From Umezawaea beigongshangensis (lineage in GTDB: Bacteria; Actinomycetota; Actinomycetes; Mycobacteriales; Pseudonocardiaceae), in NCBI RefSeq assembly GCF_016464305.1, contig NZ_JAEIOJ010000009.1, positions 248,001 to 312,000 of the forward strand: DNA of 64,000 bases, written 5' to 3'. The notes beneath the pieces are model-generated. The model was not told the DNA's origin. It saw nothing but the letters and a program-made list of their open reading frames with translations, and did not search any database. Position numbers and translations under genes: made by a program. Shown here one piece after another: positions 23,658 to 31,690 of the stretch. Positions within the stretch are counted from its first letter, which is position 1. Each line of letters opens with the position of its first letter.

Positions 23658-25067
23658 ATGAGCGCGGTGGACAGTCCCGAACAGACCAACGGCGACGCCC
23701 CGGACCGTCGTCGCGAGCAACGCGGCTGGACCTGGTACGACTGGGCCAACTCCGTGTTCCCCACCTCCGTGGCCACGGTGTTCCTCTCCGGCTACCTCAC
23801 CGCCGTCGCCTCCGAGGCGGCCAAGGCCGACACCGCCCGCAACGGCGCCGACGCCTGCGCCGACGGCGCGCTGCGCTCCTGCGACATCACCGCGTTCGGT
23901 CTCGCCTTCCCCGCCGGTTCGCTGTGGGGCTACCTGCTGTCGATCGCCACCGTCGTCCAGGTGCTCGTGCTGCCCGTGATGGGCGCCATCGCCGACCGGA
24001 CCCAGAACAAGCGCCGGATGCTGGGCGCGTTCGCCTTCACCGGGTCGGCGGCCACGGCCGCGCTCGCCCTCGTCGACGGCACCAACTGGACGCTGGGCGT
24101 CCTGCTCTTCGTCCTGGGCAACATCTGCTACGGGTCGTCGGTCGTCGTCTACTACGCGTTCCTGCCCGAGATCGCGACACCGGACGAGCGCGACGCGGTG
24201 TCCGCGCGCGGCTGGGCCTTCGGCTACCTCGGCGGCGGCATCGCCCTGGGCGTGCAGCTCGTGCTGTTCCTGTCCCACGACGCCATCGGTCTCACCCAGG
24301 GCGAGGCCGTGCGCGCCGCCTTCGTCCTGTCGGGCCTGTGGTGGGCCGGGTTCACCCTCGTCCCGCTCTCCCGGCTGCGCCGCCACCAGGCGCCGCACGG
24401 CTCGGAGAGCGGCGCCTCGGTGATCACCGCCGGGTTCGCCGAACTCCGGCGGACCGCGCGGTCGGCCCGGATGTTCCCGCTGACGCTCGCGTTCCTGGCG
24501 ACCTACCTCATCTACACCGACGGCATCTCCACGGTCGCCAACGTCTCCGCCCAGTACGGCCGCGACGAGCTCAAGCTCGACGAGACGGTCCTGATCACGA
24601 CGATCCTGATCGTCCAGTTCGTCGCCTTCTTCGGCGGTGTCCTGCACGGCATCGGCGCGCGCCGCTGGGGCGCCAAGCGCACCATCCAGGTCAGCCTGCT
24701 CGTCTGGATCGTCGTCCTCGTGGCGGCCTACTTCGTCCAGGCCGGTCAGCAGTTGCAGTTCTACGGCCTCGCGGCGGGCATCGGCATCGTCCTGGGCGGG
24801 ACGAACGCGCTCTCCCGGTCGATCTTCAGCCAGATGATCCCGCCCGGCCGCGAGGCGCAGTACTTCTCGCTCTACGAGGTCGGCGAGCGCTCCACCTCCT
24901 GGCTCGGCCCGCTGGTCTTCGCCGGGGTCGGGCAGGCCACCGGCTCGTTCCGGCTGGCCATCGTCTCGCTGGTGATCTTCTTCGTCGTCGGCTTCGTCCT
25001 GATGATCTTCGTGCCCGTGCGCAGGGCCATCAGCGAGTCGGGGAACCCGGTACCGGCGAAGGTGTGA
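23658..25067 (+). CDS. MFS transporter, UMF1/Atg22-like family
   Basis: 469 residues, about 12 hydrophobic segments. The N-terminal TWYDWANSVFPTSVATVF motif and the cytoplasmic loop MGAIADRTQNKRRML are typical of the UMF1 (Atg22-like) branch of the major facilitator superfamily. The substrate is not predictable; yeast Atg22 exports amino acids. The ATG has no clear Shine-Dalgarno, but TACAGT at 23644-23649 would place a transcription start at or next to the ATG, so a leaderless mRNA is possible. Its last 38 nt overlap the convergent gene at 25030-25986. Confidence 0.88.
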   Translation: MSAVDSPEQTNGDAPDRRREQRGWTWYDWANSVFPTSVATVFLSGYLTAVASEAAKADTARNGADACADGALRSCDITAFGLAFPAGSLWGYLLSIATVVQVLVLPVMGAIADRTQNKRRMLGAFAFTGSAATAALALVDGTNWTLGVLLFVLGNICYGSSVVVYYAFLPEIATPDERDAVSARGWAFGYLGGGIALGVQLVLFLSHDAIGLTQGEAVRAAFVLSGLWWAGFTLVPLSRLRRHQAPHGSESGASVITAGFAELRRTARSARMFPLTLAFLATYLIYTDGISTVANVSAQYGRDELKLDETVLITTILIVQFVAFFGGVLHGIGARRWGAKRTIQVSLLVWIVVLVAAYFVQAGQQLQFYGLAAGIGIVLGGTNALSRSIFSQMIPPGREAQYFSLYEVGERSTSWLGPLVFAGVGQATGSFRLAIVSLVIFFVVGFVLMIFVPVRRAISESGNPVPAKV

Positions 25068-25986
25068 GGCGCCGGCGTCGCGCTCGGGTCACGCCCAGCG
25101 CGACGCCGACCGCCACCAGCGCGACCACCCGGCCCACCGCGACGGCCCGGACCCCGGCGTCCGGCACACCGGCGACCAGCACGACGCGCACCGACTCGGG
25201 CAGCAGCACCAGCACGCACACCGTCAGCGCCGACGGCCACGCCCCGCCCGGTCGCGACGTCACCAGGTGCGCCACCGCCACCACCAGCAGCGCGACCACG
25301 GCGACGGGGCGCACCGCCGACGCCGCGGTCACCAGTTCCAGCGGGACCAGCGCGAGTCCGGCCAGCCACACCGCGGCCGTCCCCCGCGTCCAGGTCCGGC
25401 GCGACGGCGGCGGGGCGTCGCGGTGGAAGCCCGCCACGAGGCACGCCGCGGTCACCCACAGCGGCAGCGACACCAGCGCCCAGGTCACCGTCGAGCGCGC
25501 GGCGTCCCCCTGGACCGCGGAGGAGACGAACCACCACGCGCCCGGCAGCGCGCTCACCACCGCCAGGACCGCGGCCGTGCCGCGGCGGCCGGCGAGCAGG
25601 GCGGCCAGCGCCGCGGCGAGCAGCAGGCCGACGTGGGGCTGCCGGTCCGGCACCAGCGGCCAGCCCAGCGCCCACCGCACCGCCTGCGCCACCCCGGCGG
25701 TGACCTCCTCCGCGCTCAGCCCGACCAGGCCGAGCAGCGCCACCAGTCGCACCACCGCGCCCGGCGCCAGCACCCGCACGCCGCCGCCGTCGAGCCGGGT
25801 GCGCACGGCCAGGCCGAGGGTGGCCCACGTCTCGCCCCAGCCGGGCCAGCCGTGCTCCAGGTCGGTGCTGTCGTCGCGCTCCTCCAGGAACAGCGCGACC
25901 ATCTCCTCCTCGCGCTCCTCCCGGTACCAGCGGGGCAGCGCCCGCAGCAGCCGCCGGTAGCGCGTCTCCAGGTTGCTCGCGCTCAC
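25030..25986 (-). CDS. PadR-coupled multi-pass membrane protein of unknown function
   Basis: 318 residues starting at a GTG that overlaps the padR stop (GTGA at 25986-25983), so translation is coupled. The first 35 residues (YRRLLRALPRWYREEREEEM) are the short helical prefix seen on membrane proteins co-encoded with PadR regulators in actinobacteria. Six or more hydrophobic segments follow. I infer a membrane effector whose level is set by the upstream PadR protein; the biochemical role is unknown. Confidence 0.75.
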   Translation of the reverse strand: MSASNLETRYRRLLRALPRWYREEREEEMVALFLEERDDSTDLEHGWPGWGETWATLGLAVRTRLDGGGVRVLAPGAVVRLVALLGLVGLSAEEVTAGVAQAVRWALGWPLVPDRQPHVGLLLAAALAALLAGRRGTAAVLAVVSALPGAWWFVSSAVQGDAARSTVTWALVSLPLWVTAACLVAGFHRDAPPPSRRTWTRGTAAVWLAGLALVPLELVTAASAVRPVAVVALLVVAVAHLVTSRPGGAWPSALTVCVLVLLPESVRVVLVAGVPDAGVRAVAVGRVVALVAVGVALGVTRARRRRLTPSPVPGSPTR

Positions 25987-26324
25987 AGCGCACCCCCGGC
26001 CAGTCCGCGCGCCCGCAGCACGCCGGACGCGGCGCGCACGTTCGCCGACAGCCTCGCCACCTCGGCCGACAGCGCCCGGTACCCGGTCTCGGTGATGCGG
26101 TAGTAGCGGCGCAGGCGGCCCTGGTGCACCTCCTCGCGATCCCGCTCGGCCAGCCCGTCGGCGACCAGGCGGTCCAGCACGCCGTAGAGGGTGCCCACCC
26201 GCAGCCGGGTCCTCCCCTCCGACAGCGCGGCCACCGACCGCACGATCGCGTACCCGTGCAGCGGCTCCTCCGCCAGCGCTGTCAGCACCAGGAAGGTCTG
26301 CTCGGTCATCACCCGACTGCTCAT
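25983..26324 (-). CDS. PadR-family transcriptional regulator
   Basis: 113 residues from the ATG at 26324. The winged-helix sequence TFLVLTALAEEPLHGYAIVRSV, GRTRLRVGTLYGVLDRLVADGL and RRYYRITETGYRAL matches the PadR fold. MTEQ at 26309 is an alternative start. A TATAAC hexamer ends 8 nt before the first base of the ATG, so the message may be leaderless. It probably represses its own operon with the downstream membrane protein. Confidence 0.9.
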   Translation of the reverse strand: MSSRVMTEQTFLVLTALAEEPLHGYAIVRSVAALSEGRTRLRVGTLYGVLDRLVADGLAERDREEVHQGRLRRYYRITETGYRALSAEVARLSANVRAASGVLRARGLAGGAL

Positions 26325-26361
26325 GCACCGAGTTATATCGGAAAGCGTACTATCAGCGCCA
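26325..26361 (-). promoter_or_regulatory. Probable leaderless promoter of padR
   Basis: Reading the minus strand, TATAAC (26337-26332) is followed by 7 nt and then the padR ATG, placing transcription start at the start codon. The -35 region is weak (a TGGCGC-like hexamer 18 nt upstream). Confidence 0.5.
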
Positions 26362-26466
26362 GTGTTCTCCCAGCTGACGACGCCGGAGTCGAACGCCGCA
26401 TGACGAGACGGTGACATCGGCGACCCCCTGGTTTGGCCGAACGGGGGAACGGGGAACCACTGGAAC

Positions 26467-27843
26467 GTGCTTCCGCTACTGGCTGACCGCTACCAACTGC
26501 TGGAACGAATCGGTTCCGGCGGGATGGGTGTGGTGTGGGCCGCGAGAGACGAGCTCCTCCGGCGCGAGGTCGCCGTCAAGGAGGTGCTGCCCGCGCACCG
26601 CGACCGCATCGAGCACGAGGCGCAGGTCGCGGCGAGGGTCTCCCACCCGCACGTCGTGACCGTCTACGACCTGTTCTACGAGCAGGGCCGTCCGTGGCTG
26701 GTCATGGAACTGGTCCGCTCCAGGGCGCTGTCCGCGGTGATCGAGGACGAGGGTCCGCTGCCCGTGCAGCAGGTCGCCCACATCGGCCACCAGGTCCTCT
26801 CCGGACTCGCCGCCGTGCACGCGCAGGGCATCCTGCACTGCGACATCAAGCCCGGCAACGTGCTGCTCGACGACAACACCCGCGCCCACCTCACCGACTT
26901 CGGCATCGCGGCCGACACCGGCACCTCCAACGACGGTGCCAAGATCTTCGGCGCTCCCGCCTACATCGCTCCCGAACGCGCCCGCGGCCTGCCCATCGGC
27001 CCGGCGTCCGACCTGTGGTCGCTCGGCGCCACCCTCTACACGGCCGTCGAGGGCCACGCCCCGCTGGACAAGGGCGACCCGCTGGCCACGATGACCGCCG
27101 TGGTGATGGAGGACGTCGAGCCGCCCCGCCGAGCCGGCCGCCTCACCCCGTTGCTGAACGACCTGCTCGACCGCGACCCGGAACGGCGTCCCGGCTTCGA
27201 CGAGGTGGACCGGAGGTTGCGCGAAGCCGCCGACGAGCCCGACACCATCGTGATCAGGCAGCGCGTCACCGGCGACCTGGCCCCGCCGACCGCCGTCGTC
27301 GACCCCGTGCCCACGAACGTCTCCCCGATCGCGCGCCGCCGCCCGCCGTTCGCGCTGGCGGGAGGAGTGCTCGCGGCGGCCGCGGCGGTGGTCGCCGTGC
27401 CGCTGTTCGGCTTCACCAGCGATCCCGGCCAGGGCAACGCCCCCGTCCCGGCCATCAGCACCCAGGCCCAGGCCCCGGTCGACGCCGCCGAGGCGTCCCC
27501 GCAGACGCCGGAGGCCGCCGTCCCGGCCGAGGCGGTGGTCCAGGAGCCGGCTCCCGTCGCCCAGACCGAGGCGCTGAACGTCACCGAGGCACCCGCTGCC
27601 CGGGTCCCCGTCGAGGAGCCGGTGGTCCCCGTCGAGCAGGTGGAGCCCGTCGTCCCGGTGGAGCCGGTGGAGCCGGTGGAGTCCTCGCAACCGGACACCA
27701 CGTCCACCGGGACGACGGTGCCGGAGACCAGCAGCGCCCCCATCGACCCCGAGCCCACCGCGGAGCCGACGACCCCGCCGGTCGAGGAGACCAGCGTCCC
27801 GGACGCCACGTCGGCGCCCGCGTCGGAGGACCCACTAGGCTGA
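26467..27843 (+). CDS. PknB-type serine/threonine protein kinase, single-pass membrane protein
   Basis: 458 residues, GTG start. Kinase domain at about residues 9-260: GSGGMG glycine loop, K38, catalytic HCDIKPGN (D126, K128, N131), DFG at D144, APE-like APAYIAPERA. The usual HRD arginine is replaced by Cys, so it is a non-RD kinase in which activation-loop phosphorylation may matter less. A transmembrane helix lies at about 295-318. The outside tail of about 140 residues is rich in Pro, Glu, Val and Thr with repeated PVEPVEPV-type units and no PASTA domain, so it probably acts as a wall-spanning spacer rather than a peptidoglycan sensor. Confidence 0.93.
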   Translation: MLPLLADRYQLLERIGSGGMGVVWAARDELLRREVAVKEVLPAHRDRIEHEAQVAARVSHPHVVTVYDLFYEQGRPWLVMELVRSRALSAVIEDEGPLPVQQVAHIGHQVLSGLAAVHAQGILHCDIKPGNVLLDDNTRAHLTDFGIAADTGTSNDGAKIFGAPAYIAPERARGLPIGPASDLWSLGATLYTAVEGHAPLDKGDPLATMTAVVMEDVEPPRRAGRLTPLLNDLLDRDPERRPGFDEVDRRLREAADEPDTIVIRQRVTGDLAPPTAVVDPVPTNVSPIARRRPPFALAGGVLAAAAAVVAVPLFGFTSDPGQGNAPVPAISTQAQAPVDAAEASPQTPEAAVPAEAVVQEPAPVAQTEALNVTEAPAARVPVEEPVVPVEQVEPVVPVEPVEPVESSQPDTTSTGTTVPETSSAPIDPEPTAEPTTPPVEETSVPDATSAPASEDPLG

Positions 27844-27849
27844 CCCCGC

Positions 27850-28563
27850 GTGGAGCCCCTTCCCGCAGATCCCGACCCCACCGACGCGCTGTCGGCCATC
27901 CCCGCCGCCGGAGCGCGACGAGCGCTGGGCGTCCTCGGCAGGGTGCGGTTCTTCCACGGTCCGATGGACTGCGGAAAGTCCACCCTGGCGCTGCAGATCG
28001 ATCACAACCAGGCCCGGCAGGGCCGGTGCGGGTTGCTGCTGGTGCGCCACGACCGCTCCGGCACCCCCACCATCTCCAGCCGCATGGGCATCACCCGCGC
28101 CGCGCTGGAGGTGCACGAGACGATGGACGTCTGCGCCCTGGTCCGCGAGCACTGGGCGCGCGGCGTGCGAGTGGACTACCTCATCGTCGACGAGGCGCAG
28201 TTCCTCTCCCCCGCCCAGGTCGACCAGCTCGCCGAACTCGCCGACGACTCCCAGATCGACGTCTACGCCTTCGGCCTGGCCACCGACTTCCGCAGCCAGC
28301 TCTTCCCCGGCTCCCAACGCCTCTTCGAACTCGCCGACGAGCTCAACGCCATCCAGGTCGAGGTCCTCTGCTGGTGCGGCCTGCCCGGCCGCTTCAACTC
28401 CCGCATCCACGACGACCAGGTCGTCCGCGCCGGACACACCGTCCTCGTCGCCGACACCAACCCCGCCGACGAGGTCCGCTACCAGGTCCTCTGCCGCCGC
28501 CACTACCGCACCGGCGACCTCGGCCCCACCGCCACCCACCCCGAACAACTCCGCCTCGCCTGA
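27850..28563 (+). CDS. tdk: Thymidine kinase (type II)
   Basis: 237 residues, GTG start 6 nt after the kinase stop. Phosphorylates thymidine with ATP in nucleotide salvage. P-loop GPMDCGKST (Cys in place of the usual Ser), DEAQFL Walker B, GLATDFRSQLF, paired cysteines at CWCG and the C-terminal VLCRRHY zinc/lasso region are all present in order. There are about 32 residues before the first beta strand (VRFFHGPM), longer than in E. coli Tdk, so a later start is possible but no better ribosome site was seen. Confidence 0.93.
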   Translation: MEPLPADPDPTDALSAIPAAGARRALGVLGRVRFFHGPMDCGKSTLALQIDHNQARQGRCGLLLVRHDRSGTPTISSRMGITRAALEVHETMDVCALVREHWARGVRVDYLIVDEAQFLSPAQVDQLAELADDSQIDVYAFGLATDFRSQLFPGSQRLFELADELNAIQVEVLCWCGLPGRFNSRIHDDQVVRAGHTVLVADTNPADEVRYQVLCRRHYRTGDLGPTATHPEQLRLA

Positions 28564-28596
28564 CGCCGCAACACCGACGTGGCCAGTGCCGCACCG

Positions 28597-28885
28597 GGCA
28601 ACGTCCCCCCTGGTGACGGTCTCGCGCAGGCGCTCGTCGTGGGCGTGCTCGCCTCGCCAGATGATGCGGCGGCGGATCGTGCTGCTCCGCTCGTGGTGAC
28701 CCTGGGTGGTCGGTGCCGTCGAGGGTGACGTGGCGCGGGGCGGTGAACCGGGCCTCGACGCGGTTGGGCCAGGAGGAGTTGGTCCGGGTGCGGGCGATCT
28801 CGACGTCGTTGGCCTCGGCCCGCTCTGCGGCCCGGTCGTGGGCGGCGAACAGGTGCCGAACCCCGTCGGGAGAAGACAAGCCGGC
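28597..28885 (-). mobile_element. IS630-family transposase remnant (internally deleted, frameshifted)
   Basis: On the minus strand a C-terminal DDE-transposase fragment can be read: DGVRHLFAAHD, then directly AEANDVEIARTRTNSSW and PNRVEARF (containing the family glutamate), then VTLDGTDH. After about 28,705 the frame shifts and continues IRRRIIWRGEHAHDERLRETV. Intact IS630 enzymes have some 70-100 residues between the first two segments, so there is an internal deletion as well as the frameshift. No terminal inverted repeats were found. It cannot encode a working transposase. Confidence 0.75.
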
Positions 28886-28889
28886 GTCC

Positions 28890-29808
28890 CAGGACTGGAG
28901 CAGGATCGACCTCAACCTCTTCGTCCCGCTGAACGCCTTGCTGATCGAACGGAACGTCGCGAAAGCCGCCGAACGGATCTTCGTCACCCAGCCCGCGATG
29001 AGCGCCGCGCTCGCCAAACTGCGCCGGGTCTTCGACGACCCGCTGCTCGTGCGCGACGGCCGCGAGCTCGTGCTCACCCCCCTTCGCCGAGTCACTGCGC
29101 CAGCCGGTGCAGGAGATGATGCTCTCGGCCCGTGACATGATGAACGCCAATCGGCAGTTCGATCCCGCGGTGTCGAAGCGCACGTTCACCGTCATCGCGA
29201 GCGACTGCACCACGACCGTCCTCCTGGGACCGCTGCTGCCCCGACTGCTGGCCGAGGCTCCCGGTGTGCGGATCAAGGTCGCGCCGCCGGGGCCCGACTA
29301 CGTCGACGCCGTCCGCTCGGTCCGGTGCGACCTGCTCTTCTGGCCGTCGTACCTGCTGAACCCCGAGCTGGACAGGTTCCCGCGCGCCCCCCTGTTCACC
29401 GACGAGTTCGTGCTGGCCGCCGCGCGCGACAGCACCTCGTTCGACCACCCGCTGAGCGCGGCGGAGCTGGCGACGACACCGTGCGTGCGACTGACTCCGT
29501 TCACGTGCCGGGACAACACGATCGACCTGATCGCCGCTCTCGAATCGGCGGCACCCCCCGTGATCACCGTCGGCTCGTTCGCGCTGGCTCTGGAAGTGGT
29601 GTCCCGCACCCATCTCGTCACGACGGCCCAGCGCCGGTTGTTCGAGCTGAAGCGCGAGGCTCTCGGCCTGCGGGAGGTCGAGATGGCGACGCCCCTGCCC
29701 GAACTGACCATGACGATGTACTGGCACCCCCGCACCGGTCGTTCCCCCGCCCACCAGTGGCTGCGGTCCCGCGTGCAGGACGCCGCCGCCGCACTCGGGC
29801 TCTCCTGA
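28890..29808 (+). pseudogene. LysR-family (NodD-like) regulator, frameshifted and lacking a native start
   Basis: The helix-turn-helix half reads SRIDLNLFVPLNALLIERNV, AKAAERIFVTQPAMSAALAKL, then LLVRDGRELVLTP. The frame then breaks at a run of six C (29077-29082); with five C it would continue FAESLRQPVQEMMLSARDM into the open substrate-binding half (from 29107) that ends at 29808. Without the break the protein would be about 300 residues, the normal LysR length. No start codon or ribosome site of its own is visible: the IS630 remnant lies directly upstream. A sequencing error in the C-run could explain the frameshift, but not the missing 5' end. Confidence 0.8.
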
Positions 29809-30191
29809 GCCCGTCATCCGCGGTCGGCTGCGCACCCGAGCACGTCGCGCTGGGCTCGACCCGTTGTGACGGACGTCCGAGATCGGGAGACGTGTGTCCC
29901 CGGAGAGATGTCCCCGGAGAGATGTCCCCGCGGATCGGGTCCACGTCGACCGGTGACCACCCGCACACGTCCGACGACGTGCCCACGACGACTGCTGTGG
30001 GGCGTTCCGCCTCGCCCGGCCCCGCAGCGCCGAACGGCCGTGCTCGGCCGCGCATCAGGCGGAGTGGATCACGTGACGCGCAGGTGAAGATCAGAAGAAC
30101 GTGATCATTTGCTCTTTGCGCACACAACATCACCCTTCGTAACGTGGCGGTGCGGGTCGTCCGGCCCGCCCGATCACGTGCAGGAGATGCG
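29809..30191. other. Intergenic region upstream of the lectin gene
   Basis: No gene. It contains a short tandem repeat (29895-29930) and, in its last 100 bases, a less GC-rich stretch (30,090-30,150) likely to hold the promoter of the secreted lectin gene. Confidence 0.5.
29895..29930. repeat. Tandem repeat, 14-bp unit x 2.6
   Basis: The unit TGTCCCCGGAGAGA occurs twice perfectly, followed by TGTCCCCG. Confidence 0.9.
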
Positions 30192-30686
30192 ATGTCCCGC
30201 TTTCGCAGAACGGTTTTCGCTGCTGTGGCAGCTGCCGGCCTCACCGCGGCCACGGCCACGCCGGCCAGCGCGGCGACCTACTACAACCTCGTGAACTTCA
30301 AGAGCGGCAAGTGCATGTCCGTCGAGGGCAACGGCAGCGACGCCAACGGCGCCAACGTCATCCAGTGGAGCTGCAACGACGGCACCGAGCAGCTCTGGTA
30401 CTGGTCCGGCAGCCAGCTGAAGAACAGCAAGAGCGGCAAGTGCCTCTCCGTCGCCGGCGGCGGCAGCACGGCCAACGGCGCCGAGCTGATCCAGTGGAGC
30501 TGCAACGGCGGGGCCGAGCAGGCCTGGGAGCCCTCGGGCGGCTACCTGTTCAACTACAAGAGCGGCAAGGTCGCCTCGGTGTCCGGCGGCGGCAGCACCG
30601 CCAACGGAGCCGAGGTGGTCCAGTGGTCGGCCAACGGCGGCGGCGAGCAGGGCTGGGACTTCGTCGCCCGCTTCATCGACGTCTGA
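30192..30686 (+). CDS. Secreted ricin-type beta-trefoil lectin
   Basis: 164 residues, ATG preceded by AGGAG. The signal peptide has an FRRT n-region, a hydrophobic AAVAAAGLTAATA core, and cleavage after ASA. The mature protein is one beta-trefoil with three repeats, each carrying a GKCxSVxGxGS-type strand (third repeat GKVASVSGGGS) and a QxW end (EQLW, EQAW, EQGW). RICIN domains of this kind bind sugars; with no catalytic domain it is a stand-alone secreted lectin. It is followed 35 nt later by another small secreted protein, suggesting co-expression. Confidence 0.92.
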   Translation: MSRFRRTVFAAVAAAGLTAATATPASAATYYNLVNFKSGKCMSVEGNGSDANGANVIQWSCNDGTEQLWYWSGSQLKNSKSGKCLSVAGGGSTANGAELIQWSCNGGAEQAWEPSGGYLFNYKSGKVASVSGGGSTANGAEVVQWSANGGGEQGWDFVARFIDV

Positions 30687-30721
30687 TCCGCCGTCCCACC
30701 AACACGAACTGGGGTTTCACC

Positions 30722-31066
30722 GTGCTTCTCACCACCGTCAGGAAGGTCGGCGTCGTCCTCGCCGCGGTCGCCGGCGCGGCCGTCCTCTCCGCCTCCCCCG
30801 CCTCCGCCGCACAGCAGTGCGGCAACCTGGGCGGTCCCGAGGGCGGCACGCTGCCGCTGTGCAAGTCCTGGGTCTGGGACGGCAACGACCACGACGGCAG
30901 GTGGTGGACGGACGGCCCGTCCTCCCTGCCCTCGCAGACCTACCTGCAGCGCTCCGAGGACGGTTCCGTGAAGAACTCGTCCTTCTCCGGCAGCTACCAG
31001 GACGTCACGAAGATCGCCTTCCGCCTCTGCGACAGCCTGTCCGGGCGCTGCACCAGCTGGTGGTGA
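30722..31066 (+). CDS. Small secreted Cys-containing protein of unknown function
   Basis: 114 residues from a GTG with GGGG 7 nt upstream. The signal peptide VRKVGVVLAAVAGAAVLSASPASA is cleaved near residue 29. The mature part has four cysteines (CGN, CKSW, CDS, CTSW), likely two disulfides, and is rich in Trp, Ser and Gly. It resembles unannotated actinomycete exported proteins; I recognise no domain. It lies in the same direction just behind the lectin gene and ahead of a strong hairpin. Confidence 0.75.
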   Translation: MLLTTVRKVGVVLAAVAGAAVLSASPASAAQQCGNLGGPEGGTLPLCKSWVWDGNDHDGRWWTDGPSSLPSQTYLQRSEDGSVKNSSFSGSYQDVTKIAFRLCDSLSGRCTSWW

Positions 31067-31072
31067 TCGAGC

Positions 31073-31100
31073 GGGAAGCGTGCCACCCGGCACGCTTCCC
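31073..31100. terminator. Bidirectional hairpin terminator
   Basis: A perfect 12-bp stem GGGAAGCGTGCC / GGCACGCTTCCC with a 4-nt loop, between the convergent secreted-protein gene and kdpC. Confidence 0.85.
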
Positions 31101-31146
31101 GTCCGCCGCGCCGCCAGCGGGGCGGTGCGGCCGTCCTCGCCCGGCA

Positions 31147-31689
31147 TCACGTCGCGGACTCGACCGCTCGGTTGAGGGCGGTGACGTTGACGCCGGGCTC
31201 GCCCAGAAGACCGGCGCTCCGCCCGTCGGTGCTGGCCGCGATCAGCTCGCGCACCCGTTGCTCGGACAGCCCGTTCTCCCCGGCCACCCGCGGCAGCTGC
31301 AACTCGGCGTAGGCGGCGCTGATGTGCGGGTCCAGGCCGGAGGCCGAGGCGGTCACCGCGTCCTGCGGCACCCGGTCCTGCGCGACGCCCTCGCGCCGGG
31401 CGATCTCGGTCCGGCGTTGCGCCACGACCGCGTCCTGGTCCTCGTCGTGCTCGCCCTTGTTGGAGCCGCCGGAGGCGGGGAGCGTCGCCGCCGAGGGTCG
31501 GGTGTGGAACCACCGGTCGCCCTGGCGGTCGATCCCGACCAGGGTGGTGTCGACGGCCTCGGCGTTGGCGTGCAGCCCCGGTGCGCGGGACACCGTCCAC
31601 ACCGCGGCGGGGTAGAGGACTCCGGTGATGACGGTGAGCACGAGCAGCACGCGGAGTCCGGCGAGCGCCTGTGCGACGAAGTTGGTCAT
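31147..31689 (-). CDS. kdpC: Potassium-transporting ATPase subunit KdpC
   Basis: 180 residues with a single N-terminal membrane helix (LRVLLVLTVITGVLYPAAVW) and the periplasmic-side domain ending LGEPGVNVTALNRAV. Stabilises the KdpFABC complex and assists ATP binding. It starts 1 nt after the kdpB stop, closing the operon. Confidence 0.96.
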   Translation of the reverse strand: MTNFVAQALAGLRVLLVLTVITGVLYPAAVWTVSRAPGLHANAEAVDTTLVGIDRQGDRWFHTRPSAATLPASGGSNKGEHDEDQDAVVAQRRTEIARREGVAQDRVPQDAVTASASGLDPHISAAYAELQLPRVAGENGLSEQRVRELIAASTDGRSAGLLGEPGVNVTALNRAVESAT

Positions 31690-31690
31690 G

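Noticed and set aside
23517-24647. Minus-strand frame opposite the MFS transporter
   Set aside because: Asp/Glu/Arg/Gln-rich shadow; the plus strand encodes twelve membrane helices.
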